46,352 nt of DNA from Acidobacteriota bacterium (lineage in GTDB: Bacteria > Acidobacteriota > Vicinamibacteria > Vicinamibacterales > Vicinamibacteraceae), in assembly GCA_020845575.1 (NCBI GenBank), contig JADLFL010000029.1:1-46352 (forward strand), read 5' to 3'. The translations under genes and the position numbers were made by a program. Within the stretch, counting starts at the first letter, position 1. Each line of letters opens with the position of its first letter. The notes under the pieces were generated by a model. That model was given only the letters and a program-made list of their open reading frames with translations. It searched no databases and was not told the DNA's origin. This document shows, in pieces, positions 8,191-15,919 of the stretch.

Positions 8191-8633
8191 GGAAGGCGCA
8201 CGTGCCGCTCGACGTGATACTCGCGGTCGTCGACCGCCCACTGCATCTGCACGCGCCACGCCCCCGGCGCCAGGCCGTCGGTGGCGATCGCCTGGCTGCC
8301 GTCGGCCCCCGGCACCAGCGGGACATGGCGATCGGAAGCGGGGTTGTCGGCGCGATAGAGCGTGACGGTCCCGCGAACGAGCGTGGCCATCGACGCGGGG
8401 ACGCGCACCACGATGTGTCCCTCCTCCACGCGCGCGCCTGCCTGCGCACCGAGCGCGTCGGCGTTGGCCACGGCCTGCATGTGCGCATCGTGCGACAGCG
8501 CACGCGCGTAGTAGTCCTCGCTCACGAGCGGCACGTCGCGCGAGACGGCATACGCCACGAACCCCACGGTGCTGAGCGCGAACGCGGTGTAGAAGATCGC
8601 GATCCCCACGCCCCAGTTGAATCGGAACGTCAT
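8187..8633 (-). CDS. ccoH: FixH/CcoH, cbb3 oxidase assembly protein
   Basis: 148 residues. A single N-terminal membrane helix (WGVGIAIFYTAFALSTVGFV) is followed by the family's SEDYYARAL motif and a periplasmic beta-sandwich. CcoH is needed for stable assembly of the cbb3 oxidase, contacting CcoN and CcoP in known systems. The gene starts eight bases after ccoG ends and overlaps the next gene by four bases, in the classical G-H order of ccoGHIS clusters. Here ccoI and ccoS are instead at the head of the operon. Confidence 0.9.
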   Translation of the reverse strand: MTFRFNWGVGIAIFYTAFALSTVGFVAYAVSRDVPLVSEDYYARALSHDAHMQAVANADALGAQAGARVEEGHIVVRVPASMATLVRGTVTLYRADNPASDRHVPLVPGADGSQAIATDGLAPGAWRVQMQWAVDDREYHVERHVRLP

Positions 8634-8640
8634 GAGGTTC

Positions 8641-10074
8641 TCACTGCCCCGGTATCGACAGGAACGACGTGTCGACCGTGTCCACCAATTCGCCCCCCTG
8701 CGTCACTTCGATGCGCACGGGGGTGCTCGTGCCTGTCACGGCGCTGCCGGGCAGGCGCAGCAGGAAGCGGCTCTGCACGAGACCGAACGGCTGCACGTCG
8801 TGAATCGGGCCGAGCGGGGTGATGCTGCCGCCTTCGGGCGCCACCACGCGATACGTCAGCGTGAACGCACGGCTCGTCCTGTTGATCACCTGCACGTTGT
8901 AGAAGTTCGACACGTCGCCATGATCGAGCGTCGTCTGCAGCGTGCCAGGCTGGCGCAGGATCAACACGTCCATGTCAGGCCGACGGGCGATGAGCGTCAC
9001 GGCGGCAACGAGCAGCACGAGCCACGCCGCCGCGTACGCCTTGACGCGCCACGTGAGCACCTGCCGCGTCCCCGTCCTGACCGCCTCCTCCGACGTGTAG
9101 CGGATCAGCCCTTCCGGCTTGCTCACGCGCCGCATCACATCGTCGCAGGCGTCGGCGCATGCCGTACACGCCACGCATTCGAGCTGGAGGCCGTTCCTGA
9201 TGTCGATGCCCGTCGGACACACCGTGACGCACTGGCCGCAGTCGATGCAGTCGCCCGTCTCCGCCGCCTGCACGCCCTTGAGCAGGCGTCCGCGCGGCTC
9301 GCCGCGGCGCCTGTCGTACGTGATGGTGACGGTGTGCTCGTCCACGAGCGCCCCCATCACGCGGCCGTACGGGCAGGCCAGCGTACACGCCTGTTCGCGG
9401 AAACGCGCGAACACCGCGTAGAACACGAGGCTGAACACGAGGATCGTGAAGAGTCCGACGAGGTGCTCGCTCGGCGGGTCCGTCACGATCGTGTACAGCG
9501 TGTCTGCGCTGATGATGTAGGCGAGGAAGACGTTCGCGATGAGGAACGAGAGCGCGAAGAAGATCGCGTGCTTCAGTCCCTTGCGCCACCACGTGTCGAA
9601 TGTGTACGGCGCCTTGTCGCGCCGTACCTGCTGCTGCGCCGACCCTTCGATCGCCCACTCGATCTTGCGGAACAGCATCTCGAGGAAGATCGTCTGCGGG
9701 CAGAGCCACCCGCACCACACGCGGCCGATCGCCGACGTCAGCAGCGCGATCGTCACGAACCCGGTGAGCACGCACAGCACGAGCAGGTAGAAATCCTGCG
9801 GCCAGAACACCACGCCGAAGACGATGAACTTCCGCTCGAGGATGTTGAGCAGCAGGAGCGGCTGCCCGTTCAGCTTCACGAGCGGCCCGAAGATCAGCAG
9901 CGCGAGCAGCAGGTAGCTGACGATCGTCCGGATCGAGTAGAACCGCCCCGACGGCTTGCGCGCGTAGATCCACTTCCGCCGCCCGTCGCGCTGGACGCTG
10001 GCCAGCTCGTTGCGGAACGTGTCGTGGTCCTCGTCGAACCCGTGCGCGTGCGACGTGCCGTGCTCGGTCGCCAT
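8641..10074 (-). CDS. ccoG: CcoG (FixG/RdxA) cbb3 oxidase accessory ferredoxin-like protein
   Basis: 477 residues. Several membrane helices occupy about residues 55-220. Two [4Fe-4S] motifs follow, CIDCGQCVTVCP and CVACTACADAC, then a further helix and a C-terminal periplasmic immunoglobulin-like FixG domain ending in SIPGQ. CcoG is a cupric reductase/electron-transfer factor used in copper delivery to the cbb3 oxidase. The ATG at 10074 overlaps the ccoP stop in TGATG. A longer upstream open frame exists within ccoP but reads an unrelated arginine-rich sequence and is rejected. Confidence 0.95.
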   Translation of the reverse strand: MATEHGTSHAHGFDEDHDTFRNELASVQRDGRRKWIYARKPSGRFYSIRTIVSYLLLALLIFGPLVKLNGQPLLLLNILERKFIVFGVVFWPQDFYLLVLCVLTGFVTIALLTSAIGRVWCGWLCPQTIFLEMLFRKIEWAIEGSAQQQVRRDKAPYTFDTWWRKGLKHAIFFALSFLIANVFLAYIISADTLYTIVTDPPSEHLVGLFTILVFSLVFYAVFARFREQACTLACPYGRVMGALVDEHTVTITYDRRRGEPRGRLLKGVQAAETGDCIDCGQCVTVCPTGIDIRNGLQLECVACTACADACDDVMRRVSKPEGLIRYTSEEAVRTGTRQVLTWRVKAYAAAWLVLLVAAVTLIARRPDMDVLILRQPGTLQTTLDHGDVSNFYNVQVINRTSRAFTLTYRVVAPEGGSITPLGPIHDVQPFGLVQSRFLLRLPGSAVTGTSTPVRIEVTQGGELVDTVDTSFLSIPGQ

Positions 10075-10670
10075 CAGCTGGCCTGGTTGCAGGCCTTCTC
10101 GCGCTCGGGATTGGCGGCGCGCGGGTCTGCCGGATTGCTCCCCTGCTTCGACAGGATGTAGCTCACCACCTGCAACAGTTCCTCGTCGCTCATCTTGCTG
10201 CCGCTGCCGTAGGGCAGCATGCCGAGCGTGGGGAACCCTTCGGCGATGTTCTTCACGAGATCGGTCGGCGCGCAGCCATGAATCCACAGGTCGTCGGTGA
10301 GGTTCGGCCCGACCATCCCGCCCAGGTCCTTGCGATGGCACGCCTGGCACAGGTGATCGCCTTCGAAGATCGCCTGTCCCTTCGCGAGACTGTCGGCGTC
10401 GGTCAGGGGCACGAGATCGGCGCTCGGTCCGGCCGCCTTCGGGCGGGTCGCCGCGAGCGCCGCCGCCTCGTCGATCTCGGCCTGATACTCGGCGAGCATG
10501 CCAGGCTTGCCGACCAGCGGCGTGGGCAGCACGTGATAGTTGATGACATAGACGATCGAGAAGATGATGGTCAGGTAGAAACCATAGAGCCACCATCGCG
10601 GCAACGCGTTGTCGAACTCGCGGATGCCGTCGTATTCGTGCGCGAGCAGTTCGTCCTTGTGCTGACTCAC
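10074..10670 (-). CDS. ccoP: CcoP, short mono-haem subunit III of cbb3 oxidase
   Basis: 198 residues. The N-terminal CcoP signature is present (HEYDGIREFDNALPRWW), followed by one membrane helix, GFYLTIIFSIVYVINY. Only one c-type haem site is seen, CQACH at about 108-112, with GMLPYGSGSKM as likely axial-methionine region. Canonical CcoP has about 300 residues and two CxxCH motifs, so this is a short, single-haem form. It starts with GTG at 10670, which overlaps the ccoQ TGA as GTGA and has GGAGG nine bases upstream. It passes electrons from soluble donors to CcoO in the inner membrane. Confidence 0.93.
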   Translation of the reverse strand: MSQHKDELLAHEYDGIREFDNALPRWWLYGFYLTIIFSIVYVINYHVLPTPLVGKPGMLAEYQAEIDEAAALAATRPKAAGPSADLVPLTDADSLAKGQAIFEGDHLCQACHRKDLGGMVGPNLTDDLWIHGCAPTDLVKNIAEGFPTLGMLPYGSGSKMSDEELLQVVSYILSKQGSNPADPRAANPEREKACNQAS

Positions 10671-10885
10671 AGCCGGGTTCCTCCGGGAGCATCGGTGTCG
10701 GTCGCGCCATCGGACGGCGCGTCGCTCTCCTCCAGCGGCAGACTCGCGTAGCGCGACAGGCGGCCGCGGTCGAGCCGCATCGTCCAGACCAGCATCACGG
10801 TGAAGATGGTCACGAAGATGACGAGCGACAGGATCGGGAACACCTCGATCCCCACGATCGTACGGAGCACTTCCTTGTACATCAC
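10667..10885 (-). CDS. ccoQ: CcoQ-like small subunit of cbb3 oxidase
   Basis: 72 residues with a single membrane helix (IFPILSLVIFVTIFTVMLVW region) and a short acidic cytoplasmic tail, the size and position of CcoQ/FixQ between ccoO and ccoP. CcoQ stabilises the complex. Identity rests on size, topology and place in the operon, since the family is poorly conserved. Starts with ATG at 10885 (second methionine at 10882), overlapping the end of ccoNO by four bases; its stop overlaps the ccoP GTG. Confidence 0.85.
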   Translation of the reverse strand: MMYKEVLRTIVGIEVFPILSLVIFVTIFTVMLVWTMRLDRGRLSRYASLPLEESDAPSDGATDTDAPGGTRL

Positions 10886-13071
10886 CGGTCTCCTTCAGGT
10901 GCGGGGTCGAGACTGGCCTGCGCGGCTTCCGGCTTGCGCTTCGCGTCGGTCCCGAGGCGCTGGAGGTAGGCAATCATCGCCACGATCTCGCGATCGGCGG
11001 CCGTCTCCATGCCGGCACCAGCCAGGCGCGCCGCGATCTCCCCGGCCTGCGCCTGCATGTCGGCGCGGGCCTGTGTCTCGTACCCGTCGGGATACGGCAC
11101 GCCGAGACGGCGCAGCGTGATGATCTTGCCCTCGATGTGCGAGTCGTCGAGACGCGTGTCGTACATCCACGGATAGCCCGGCATGATCGAACCCGGCGAC
11201 GTCGAGCGCGGCTCCTTCATGTGCAGGAAGTGCCACGAGTCGGGATACTTGCCGCCCACGCGGTGCAGGTCCGGCCCCGTGCGCTTCGATCCCCACAGGA
11301 ACGGGTGGTCGTAGACGAACTCGCCGGGCTTGCTGTAGTCGCCGTAGCGCTCCGTCTCGGCGCGCATCGGCCGGATCATCTGCGAGTGGCAGCCCACGCA
11401 GCCCTCGCGGATGTACAGGTCGCGGCCTTCGAGTTCGAGCGGCGTATACGGCGTGACGGCGGCAATCGTCGGCACGTTGGCGCGGATGAGCGCGGTCGGG
11501 ATGTACTCCACCGCACCGCCGATGAACACGGCCAGGAAGGTGAGCACCGCGAACTGCGTGGGACGCCCTTCGAGCGCACGGTGCCATGCCGATCCTTCGG
11601 TGGGTCCGAGCGGGACGAGCGGCATCGCCTGCGTGGTCTCCTCCGGGATGAACGTACCCTGCCCGGCGGTCTTCCACAGGTTGTAGATGGCGATGAGCGC
11701 GCCGGTCAGGAAGATCGTGCCGCCGCCGATGCGGAGCCAGTACATCGGCAGGATCCGCACGACGGTCTCGAGGAAGTTGCCATACCGCAGCGAGCCGTCC
11801 GGCGTGAACTCCTGCCACATCAGCGACTGCGTGATACTGCCGATGTAGAGCGGAATCGCGTAGAACAGCATGCCGAGCGTCGCCAGCCAGAAGTGCGTGT
11901 TGGCGAGCTTCACCGAGTAGAGCCTGGTGCCGTAGATGCGCGGCACGATGTAGTACAGCATCGCGAACGTGAGGCCGCCGTTCCACCCGAGCGCACCCAC
12001 GTGGACGTGCGCGATGACGTAGTCGGTGTAGTGCGTGATCGCGTTGACGTTCTTGAAGGACATCATCGGCCCCTCGAACGTCGCCATGCCGTAGGCGGTC
12101 ACGCCGACGACGAGGAACTTGAGGACGGGATCCTCTCGCACGCGATCCCACGCGCCGCGCAGCGTCAGCAGGCCGTTGACCATGCCGCCCCACGACGGTG
12201 CGATGAGCATCACCGAGAAGACGGTGCCGAGCGTCTGCGCCCAGTCGGGCAACGCGGTGTACAGCAGGTGGTGCGGACCAGCCCAGATGTAGATGAAGAT
12301 CAGCGCCCAGAAATGCACGATCGACAGCCGATACGAGAAGATCGGCCTGTTGGCGGCCTTCGGGATGAAGTAGTACATGATCCCGAGGAACGGCGTGGTG
12401 AGGAAGAACGCCACCGCGTTGTGGCCGTACCACCACTGCACGAGCGCGTCCTGCACGCCCGCGTAGAGCGAGTAGCTCTTGAGCAGACTCACCGGCAACC
12501 CGAGCGAGTTCACGACATGCAGCAGCGCCACGGTGATGAACGTGGCGAGGTAGAACCACACCGCCACGTACATGTGCCGCTCGCGGCGCTTGTACACCGT
12601 GCCGAGCATGTTCGCGCCGAAGGCCACCCACACGAGCGTGATGGCGATGTCGATCGGCCACTCCAGCTCCGCGTACTCCTTGCTCGTCGTGAACCCGAGC
12701 GGCAGGGTCACGGCCGCCGACACGATGATGAGCTGCCAGCCCCAGAAGTGGATCGCGCTCAACACGTCGCTGAACATGCGCGCCTTGCACAGCCGCTGCA
12801 GCGAGTAGTACACGCCGACGAAGATGGCGTTGCCCGCGAACGCGAAGATCACCGCGTTGGTGTGGAGCGGCCGGAGCCTGCCGAACGACAACTCCGGCAG
12901 GAAGTTCAGGAACTCCGGGCGCACCAGCTTGATCGCGACGATCAGGCCGACGAGGAACCCGACCACGCCCCACAGGGACGTGGCGACGATGAACTTGCGG
13001 ACGATCGCGTTGTCATACGCGAAGGTCTCGGGCGACGGCCCGCTTCCGGGCGAGTGTTCGGCAGCATGCAT
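10882..13071 (-). CDS. ccoNO: CcoNO, fused catalytic and mono-haem subunits of cbb3 oxidase
   Basis: 729 residues joining CcoN and CcoO in one chain. Residues about 1-480 are the 12-helix haem-copper oxidase subunit: LRPLHTN (H70, haem b), WWYGHNA and IWAGPHHLLY (CuB) and YVIAHVHVGALGW (haem ligands). Residues about 510-729 are CcoO: a membrane anchor (QFAVLTFLAVFIGGAVEYIP), the c-haem site CVGCH at about 558-562 and the methionine region SIMPGYPWMYD. The protein reduces oxygen to water with high affinity and pumps protons in the inner membrane. Start chosen at the MHAAEHS methionine; the frame is open upstream into ccoS. The fused form is known in some phyla but is not the textbook arrangement. 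Confidence 0.96.
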   Translation of the reverse strand: MHAAEHSPGSGPSPETFAYDNAIVRKFIVATSLWGVVGFLVGLIVAIKLVRPEFLNFLPELSFGRLRPLHTNAVIFAFAGNAIFVGVYYSLQRLCKARMFSDVLSAIHFWGWQLIIVSAAVTLPLGFTTSKEYAELEWPIDIAITLVWVAFGANMLGTVYKRRERHMYVAVWFYLATFITVALLHVVNSLGLPVSLLKSYSLYAGVQDALVQWWYGHNAVAFFLTTPFLGIMYYFIPKAANRPIFSYRLSIVHFWALIFIYIWAGPHHLLYTALPDWAQTLGTVFSVMLIAPSWGGMVNGLLTLRGAWDRVREDPVLKFLVVGVTAYGMATFEGPMMSFKNVNAITHYTDYVIAHVHVGALGWNGGLTFAMLYYIVPRIYGTRLYSVKLANTHFWLATLGMLFYAIPLYIGSITQSLMWQEFTPDGSLRYGNFLETVVRILPMYWLRIGGGTIFLTGALIAIYNLWKTAGQGTFIPEETTQAMPLVPLGPTEGSAWHRALEGRPTQFAVLTFLAVFIGGAVEYIPTALIRANVPTIAAVTPYTPLELEGRDLYIREGCVGCHSQMIRPMRAETERYGDYSKPGEFVYDHPFLWGSKRTGPDLHRVGGKYPDSWHFLHMKEPRSTSPGSIMPGYPWMYDTRLDDSHIEGKIITLRRLGVPYPDGYETQARADMQAQAGEIAARLAGAGMETAADREIVAMIAYLQRLGTDAKRKPEAAQASLDPAPEGDR

Positions 13072-13075
13072 GGAA

Positions 13076-13252
13076 TCAGGACCCTTCACGGCTTCTGTCC
13101 AGAGGAACACCGGGCGGCTCGTCGAAAAGCACGCGGACGGCCGGTGACGTGGTGTCGTCGAACTGGCCGGTTCGCACGGCCCACACGAACGCAACCAGGA
13201 ACCCGCCGGCCACGAGGACGCCGGCGGCGATGAGCAGGATGATCACGGACAC
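13076..13252 (-). CDS. ccoS: CcoS, cbb3 oxidase maturation protein
   Basis: 58 residues. The N-terminal membrane segment SVIILLIAAGVLVAGGFLVA is followed by FVWAVRTGQFDD, the diagnostic W..[RK].GQFDD motif of CcoS/FixS. CcoS is needed for insertion of haem and copper cofactors into CcoN. It starts with GTG at 13252, ten bases inside the end of ccoI, and ends four bases before the ccoNO start, so all three are likely coupled. The longer open frame upstream of this GTG is antisense-like noise within ccoI. Confidence 0.92.
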   Translation of the reverse strand: MSVIILLIAAGVLVAGGFLVAFVWAVRTGQFDDTTSPAVRVLFDEPPGVPLDRSREGS

Positions 13253-15669
13253 GGCGTCGCCTCTCCGGGCACGCGCACCCGCATCAGGCCCACGCTGAGC
13301 CCGACGATGGTGAGCGAACTCACGGGCATGAGGATTGCCGTGGCCAGCGGCGTGAGATGTCCGGTGAGCGCGAACCCGATCCCGACGATGTTGTAGAGGA
13401 TCGACACGGCGAAGCACAGGACGATCACCGCGCGCGCGCGGCGCGCGTACCGCAGCACCGCCGGCAGCAGCGTCAGCCGATCGCCGCGCATGACCACGTC
13501 GCACGCCGGCACGAGACACGCCGTCTCGTCAGACACCGCGACGCCGACATCGGCCGCGGCCAGCGCGCCGGCGTCGTTGAGGCCATCGCCCACCATCAGC
13601 ACGCGACGCCCGTCGCGCTGACGCGCCTGCACGGACGCGAGCTTGTCCTCGGGGGACTGCCGGAACCGGACGCGCGCGCCGAAGACGTGCCGCCAGCGTG
13701 CAGCCTCCGCATCGGCATCGCCCGACAGCAGCCACGTCTCGTGCGCATCAGCCACGTCGCGCACCATCGTCGTCGCGCCGGGCCGTTCACGCGTGGCGAG
13801 CGTGAACCAGCCCACGTCTCCGCCCACGCTCACCCACGTGCGGTCGCGCTCAACAGGTAAGGATACGCCGACGAATCCACCGACGTAGTGCGCCGATCCG
13901 ATCGCCACGCACGCATCGTCCACCGTGCCGCTGATGCCGGCGCCGGCCGATTCCACCACGTCGTGCACGACGCCCGTCGTCGGCTCGTCGCCCACGAGCG
14001 CGCGGCTCGCCGGATGGATGGACTCGGCGGCAAGCCTCCGGACACGCTCCCAGTCACCGGAGTCAAGGCCATGGCGCTGGACGACCGCCGCAGACTCCGC
14101 CGACGTGAGGGTGCCCGTCTTGTCGAAGACGACCGTGTCGATACGACTGAGGTCGAGGGCAACGGCCGGCTGCTTGAGGTAGACGCCCGCGATACCCAGA
14201 CGCCCGAGCGCGGTGCCCAGCGTGATCGGCGCGGCGAGCGTCAGCGCACAGGGGCACGCGATGATGAGGACCGCCGTCGCCACCTGCGTGGCGGCGCCGA
14301 CGTCGGGCAGCCAGGCCACGAATCCGATGGCCGCGAGCGCGACGGCGATCACCGTGAACCACCCGCCGAATCGGGCGGACACCTCGGTGAGCCAGTGCGG
14401 CTGCCTGTGGGCGAACACGGGGTTGTTCCACAACTCCGCGAGCCGGCTGTGCGACACGGGCCGCACCACTTCGACGCGAATGCCCTCCCCCACCACGCGC
14501 CCGCCCGCCGGCACCGCATCGCCCTTCGCGATGGCGACGGGCCGCTGCTCGCCCGTGACGAACGCGAGGTCGAGGCGTCCCGCCGCGTCGAGCATGCGCG
14601 CGTCGGCGGGTATCACCTCGCACGGACGCACCGCGATCACGTCGCCCGGCACCAGGGCCTCGATCCGCCGCATCACCGTCGTGGCCCCGGAGACGAGGCG
14701 GACAGACAACGGCAGGAAGGACCGGAGGGTGCGATCGAAGGCGATGCGGTCGAACGCGATCTGCTGGAACAGCCGGCCGATCAACAGGAAGAGCACCAGT
14801 CCGGCGAACGAGTCGAGGAAGCCCTCGCCCGTGCCCGTGGCGATGTCCCACACGCTGCGTCCCACCAGCGCCGAGAGACCGATCGCGATCGGCACGTCGA
14901 GCGTCACCGCGCGCATCCGGAGGGCGTGCCACGCAGACGTGAAGAAGTCCGACGCGCTGTAGACGAGCACCGGCACGGCCAGCAGCACGTTCAGCGCGTC
15001 GAAGAGCCGCTGGAAGACGGGCTCGAGCGGTGCGCCATTGGCGTACCGCGGGATGCTGAACAGCATCATGTTGCCGACGGCGAACGCGGCGATGCCGATC
15101 TTCAGGTACAGGGTTCGGCGCGCGGCAGGCATGCGGCCCGCCACGCGCTCGCCGTCCACGACGGGTTCGTAGCCGAGCGAGGCGAGGCGCTCCGCCACGG
15201 CACGAAGCGACGTCCGCTCCTGACGGAACGCGACGCGCACGGTGCGCCTGACGAGGTCGGCCTCGCTGCGGCCGATGCCCTCGTCGAAGCGCCAGAGCCG
15301 TTCGAGCAGCCACAGACAGGAGGCGCAGTGCAGCGCGGGCACCGAGAACGTCGCGTGCGCGAACGTCCCGTCGTGGGCATCGATGAAGCGTGCGGCGATG
15401 TCGGGATCGTCGAGCGGCGCGAATCGGTCGGCGGCGCGACGTGCAGTGGCGCGCTGCGAGAGGCCGGCGTCAGAGTCGCACGCGTAGAACTGCGTCAGGC
15501 CGTGCAGTTGCAGCAGGCTGTAGACGGACGCGCAGCCGTGGCAGCAGAAGTGGCCGTCAGCCGTGCTGACGGCGTCGTCCCCGCACGGGTCGCCACAATG
15601 GCGACACACCGCGGGCGCGGTGGCCGCGGCCGGGGTGCGATGCAGGGTCTGTGACGTCGCGCGAGACAA
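13243..15669 (-). CDS. ccoI: CcoI/FixI copper-transporting P-type ATPase
   Basis: 808 residues. Cysteine-rich N-terminus (CRHCGDPCGDD; FCCHGCASVYSLL), a degenerate heavy-metal domain with CASCLW, then membrane helices with the copper motif IIACPCALT near residue 471. The phosphorylation site DKTGT is near 515 and the hinge GDGLNDAGAL near 693. FixI-type P1B ATPases move copper for the CuB site of cbb3 oxidase and do not confer copper tolerance. First gene of the operon. The start appears to be TTG at 15669, as no ATG or GTG fits before the first cysteine motif; the Shine-Dalgarno sequence is poor, so the exact start is uncertain. Confidence 0.95.
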   Translation of the reverse strand: MSRATSQTLHRTPAAATAPAVCRHCGDPCGDDAVSTADGHFCCHGCASVYSLLQLHGLTQFYACDSDAGLSQRATARRAADRFAPLDDPDIAARFIDAHDGTFAHATFSVPALHCASCLWLLERLWRFDEGIGRSEADLVRRTVRVAFRQERTSLRAVAERLASLGYEPVVDGERVAGRMPAARRTLYLKIGIAAFAVGNMMLFSIPRYANGAPLEPVFQRLFDALNVLLAVPVLVYSASDFFTSAWHALRMRAVTLDVPIAIGLSALVGRSVWDIATGTGEGFLDSFAGLVLFLLIGRLFQQIAFDRIAFDRTLRSFLPLSVRLVSGATTVMRRIEALVPGDVIAVRPCEVIPADARMLDAAGRLDLAFVTGEQRPVAIAKGDAVPAGGRVVGEGIRVEVVRPVSHSRLAELWNNPVFAHRQPHWLTEVSARFGGWFTVIAVALAAIGFVAWLPDVGAATQVATAVLIIACPCALTLAAPITLGTALGRLGIAGVYLKQPAVALDLSRIDTVVFDKTGTLTSAESAAVVQRHGLDSGDWERVRRLAAESIHPASRALVGDEPTTGVVHDVVESAGAGISGTVDDACVAIGSAHYVGGFVGVSLPVERDRTWVSVGGDVGWFTLATRERPGATTMVRDVADAHETWLLSGDADAEAARWRHVFGARVRFRQSPEDKLASVQARQRDGRRVLMVGDGLNDAGALAAADVGVAVSDETACLVPACDVVMRGDRLTLLPAVLRYARRARAVIVLCFAVSILYNIVGIGFALTGHLTPLATAILMPVSSLTIVGLSVGLMRVRVPGEATPCP

Positions 15670-15874
15670 TGCGAGAAGCTGTCGTTCGCCGTCGAACGAT
15701 CATGTCGGACAAGGCAACTTCCGGGCCAGTCTTCACGGCACACGCCGGTCGGAGACGGGTCCCGCCGCTCCTCGACACACGCGCAACCGGACACGGAATA
15801 TTCCCCGCCCGCGGGGGAATCTTCCTCCAACGACCGGCAATAGGCAACCCATGGCAGCGGCACCAGACGATGGA
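15670..15874. promoter_or_regulatory. Upstream region of the cco operon with a small hairpin
   Basis: This is where the cco promoter must lie. I could not identify an Anr/FNR-like TTGAT....ATCAA box or a clear -35/-10 pair. At 15800-15820 there is an inverted repeat ATTCCCC - 7 nt - GGGGAAT whose loop contributes to a CCCGCGGG palindrome; it could be regulatory or a weak terminator for read-through from the upstream gene. Confidence 0.4.
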
Positions 15875-15907
15875 ACGCAGGGGCACCCGCGGGAGGTGCC
15901 CCTGCGT
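15875..15907 (-). terminator. Hairpin terminator after the SBBP/DUF11 gene
   Basis: A perfect 13-bp stem, ACGCAGGGGCACC paired with GGTGCCCCTGCGT around a 7-nt loop, lies 12 bases past the stop of the large minus-strand gene. There is no U-tract, which is common in high-GC genomes. It separates that gene from the cco operon downstream on the same strand. Confidence 0.75.
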
Positions 15908-15919
15908 GTTGCGGGAGGG

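Noticed and set aside
10671..10973. Upstream extension of ccoP beyond the GTG
   Set aside because: It lies in ccoQ and the end of ccoNO in another frame; the GTG with GGAGG and GTGA overlap gives the known CcoP N-terminus.
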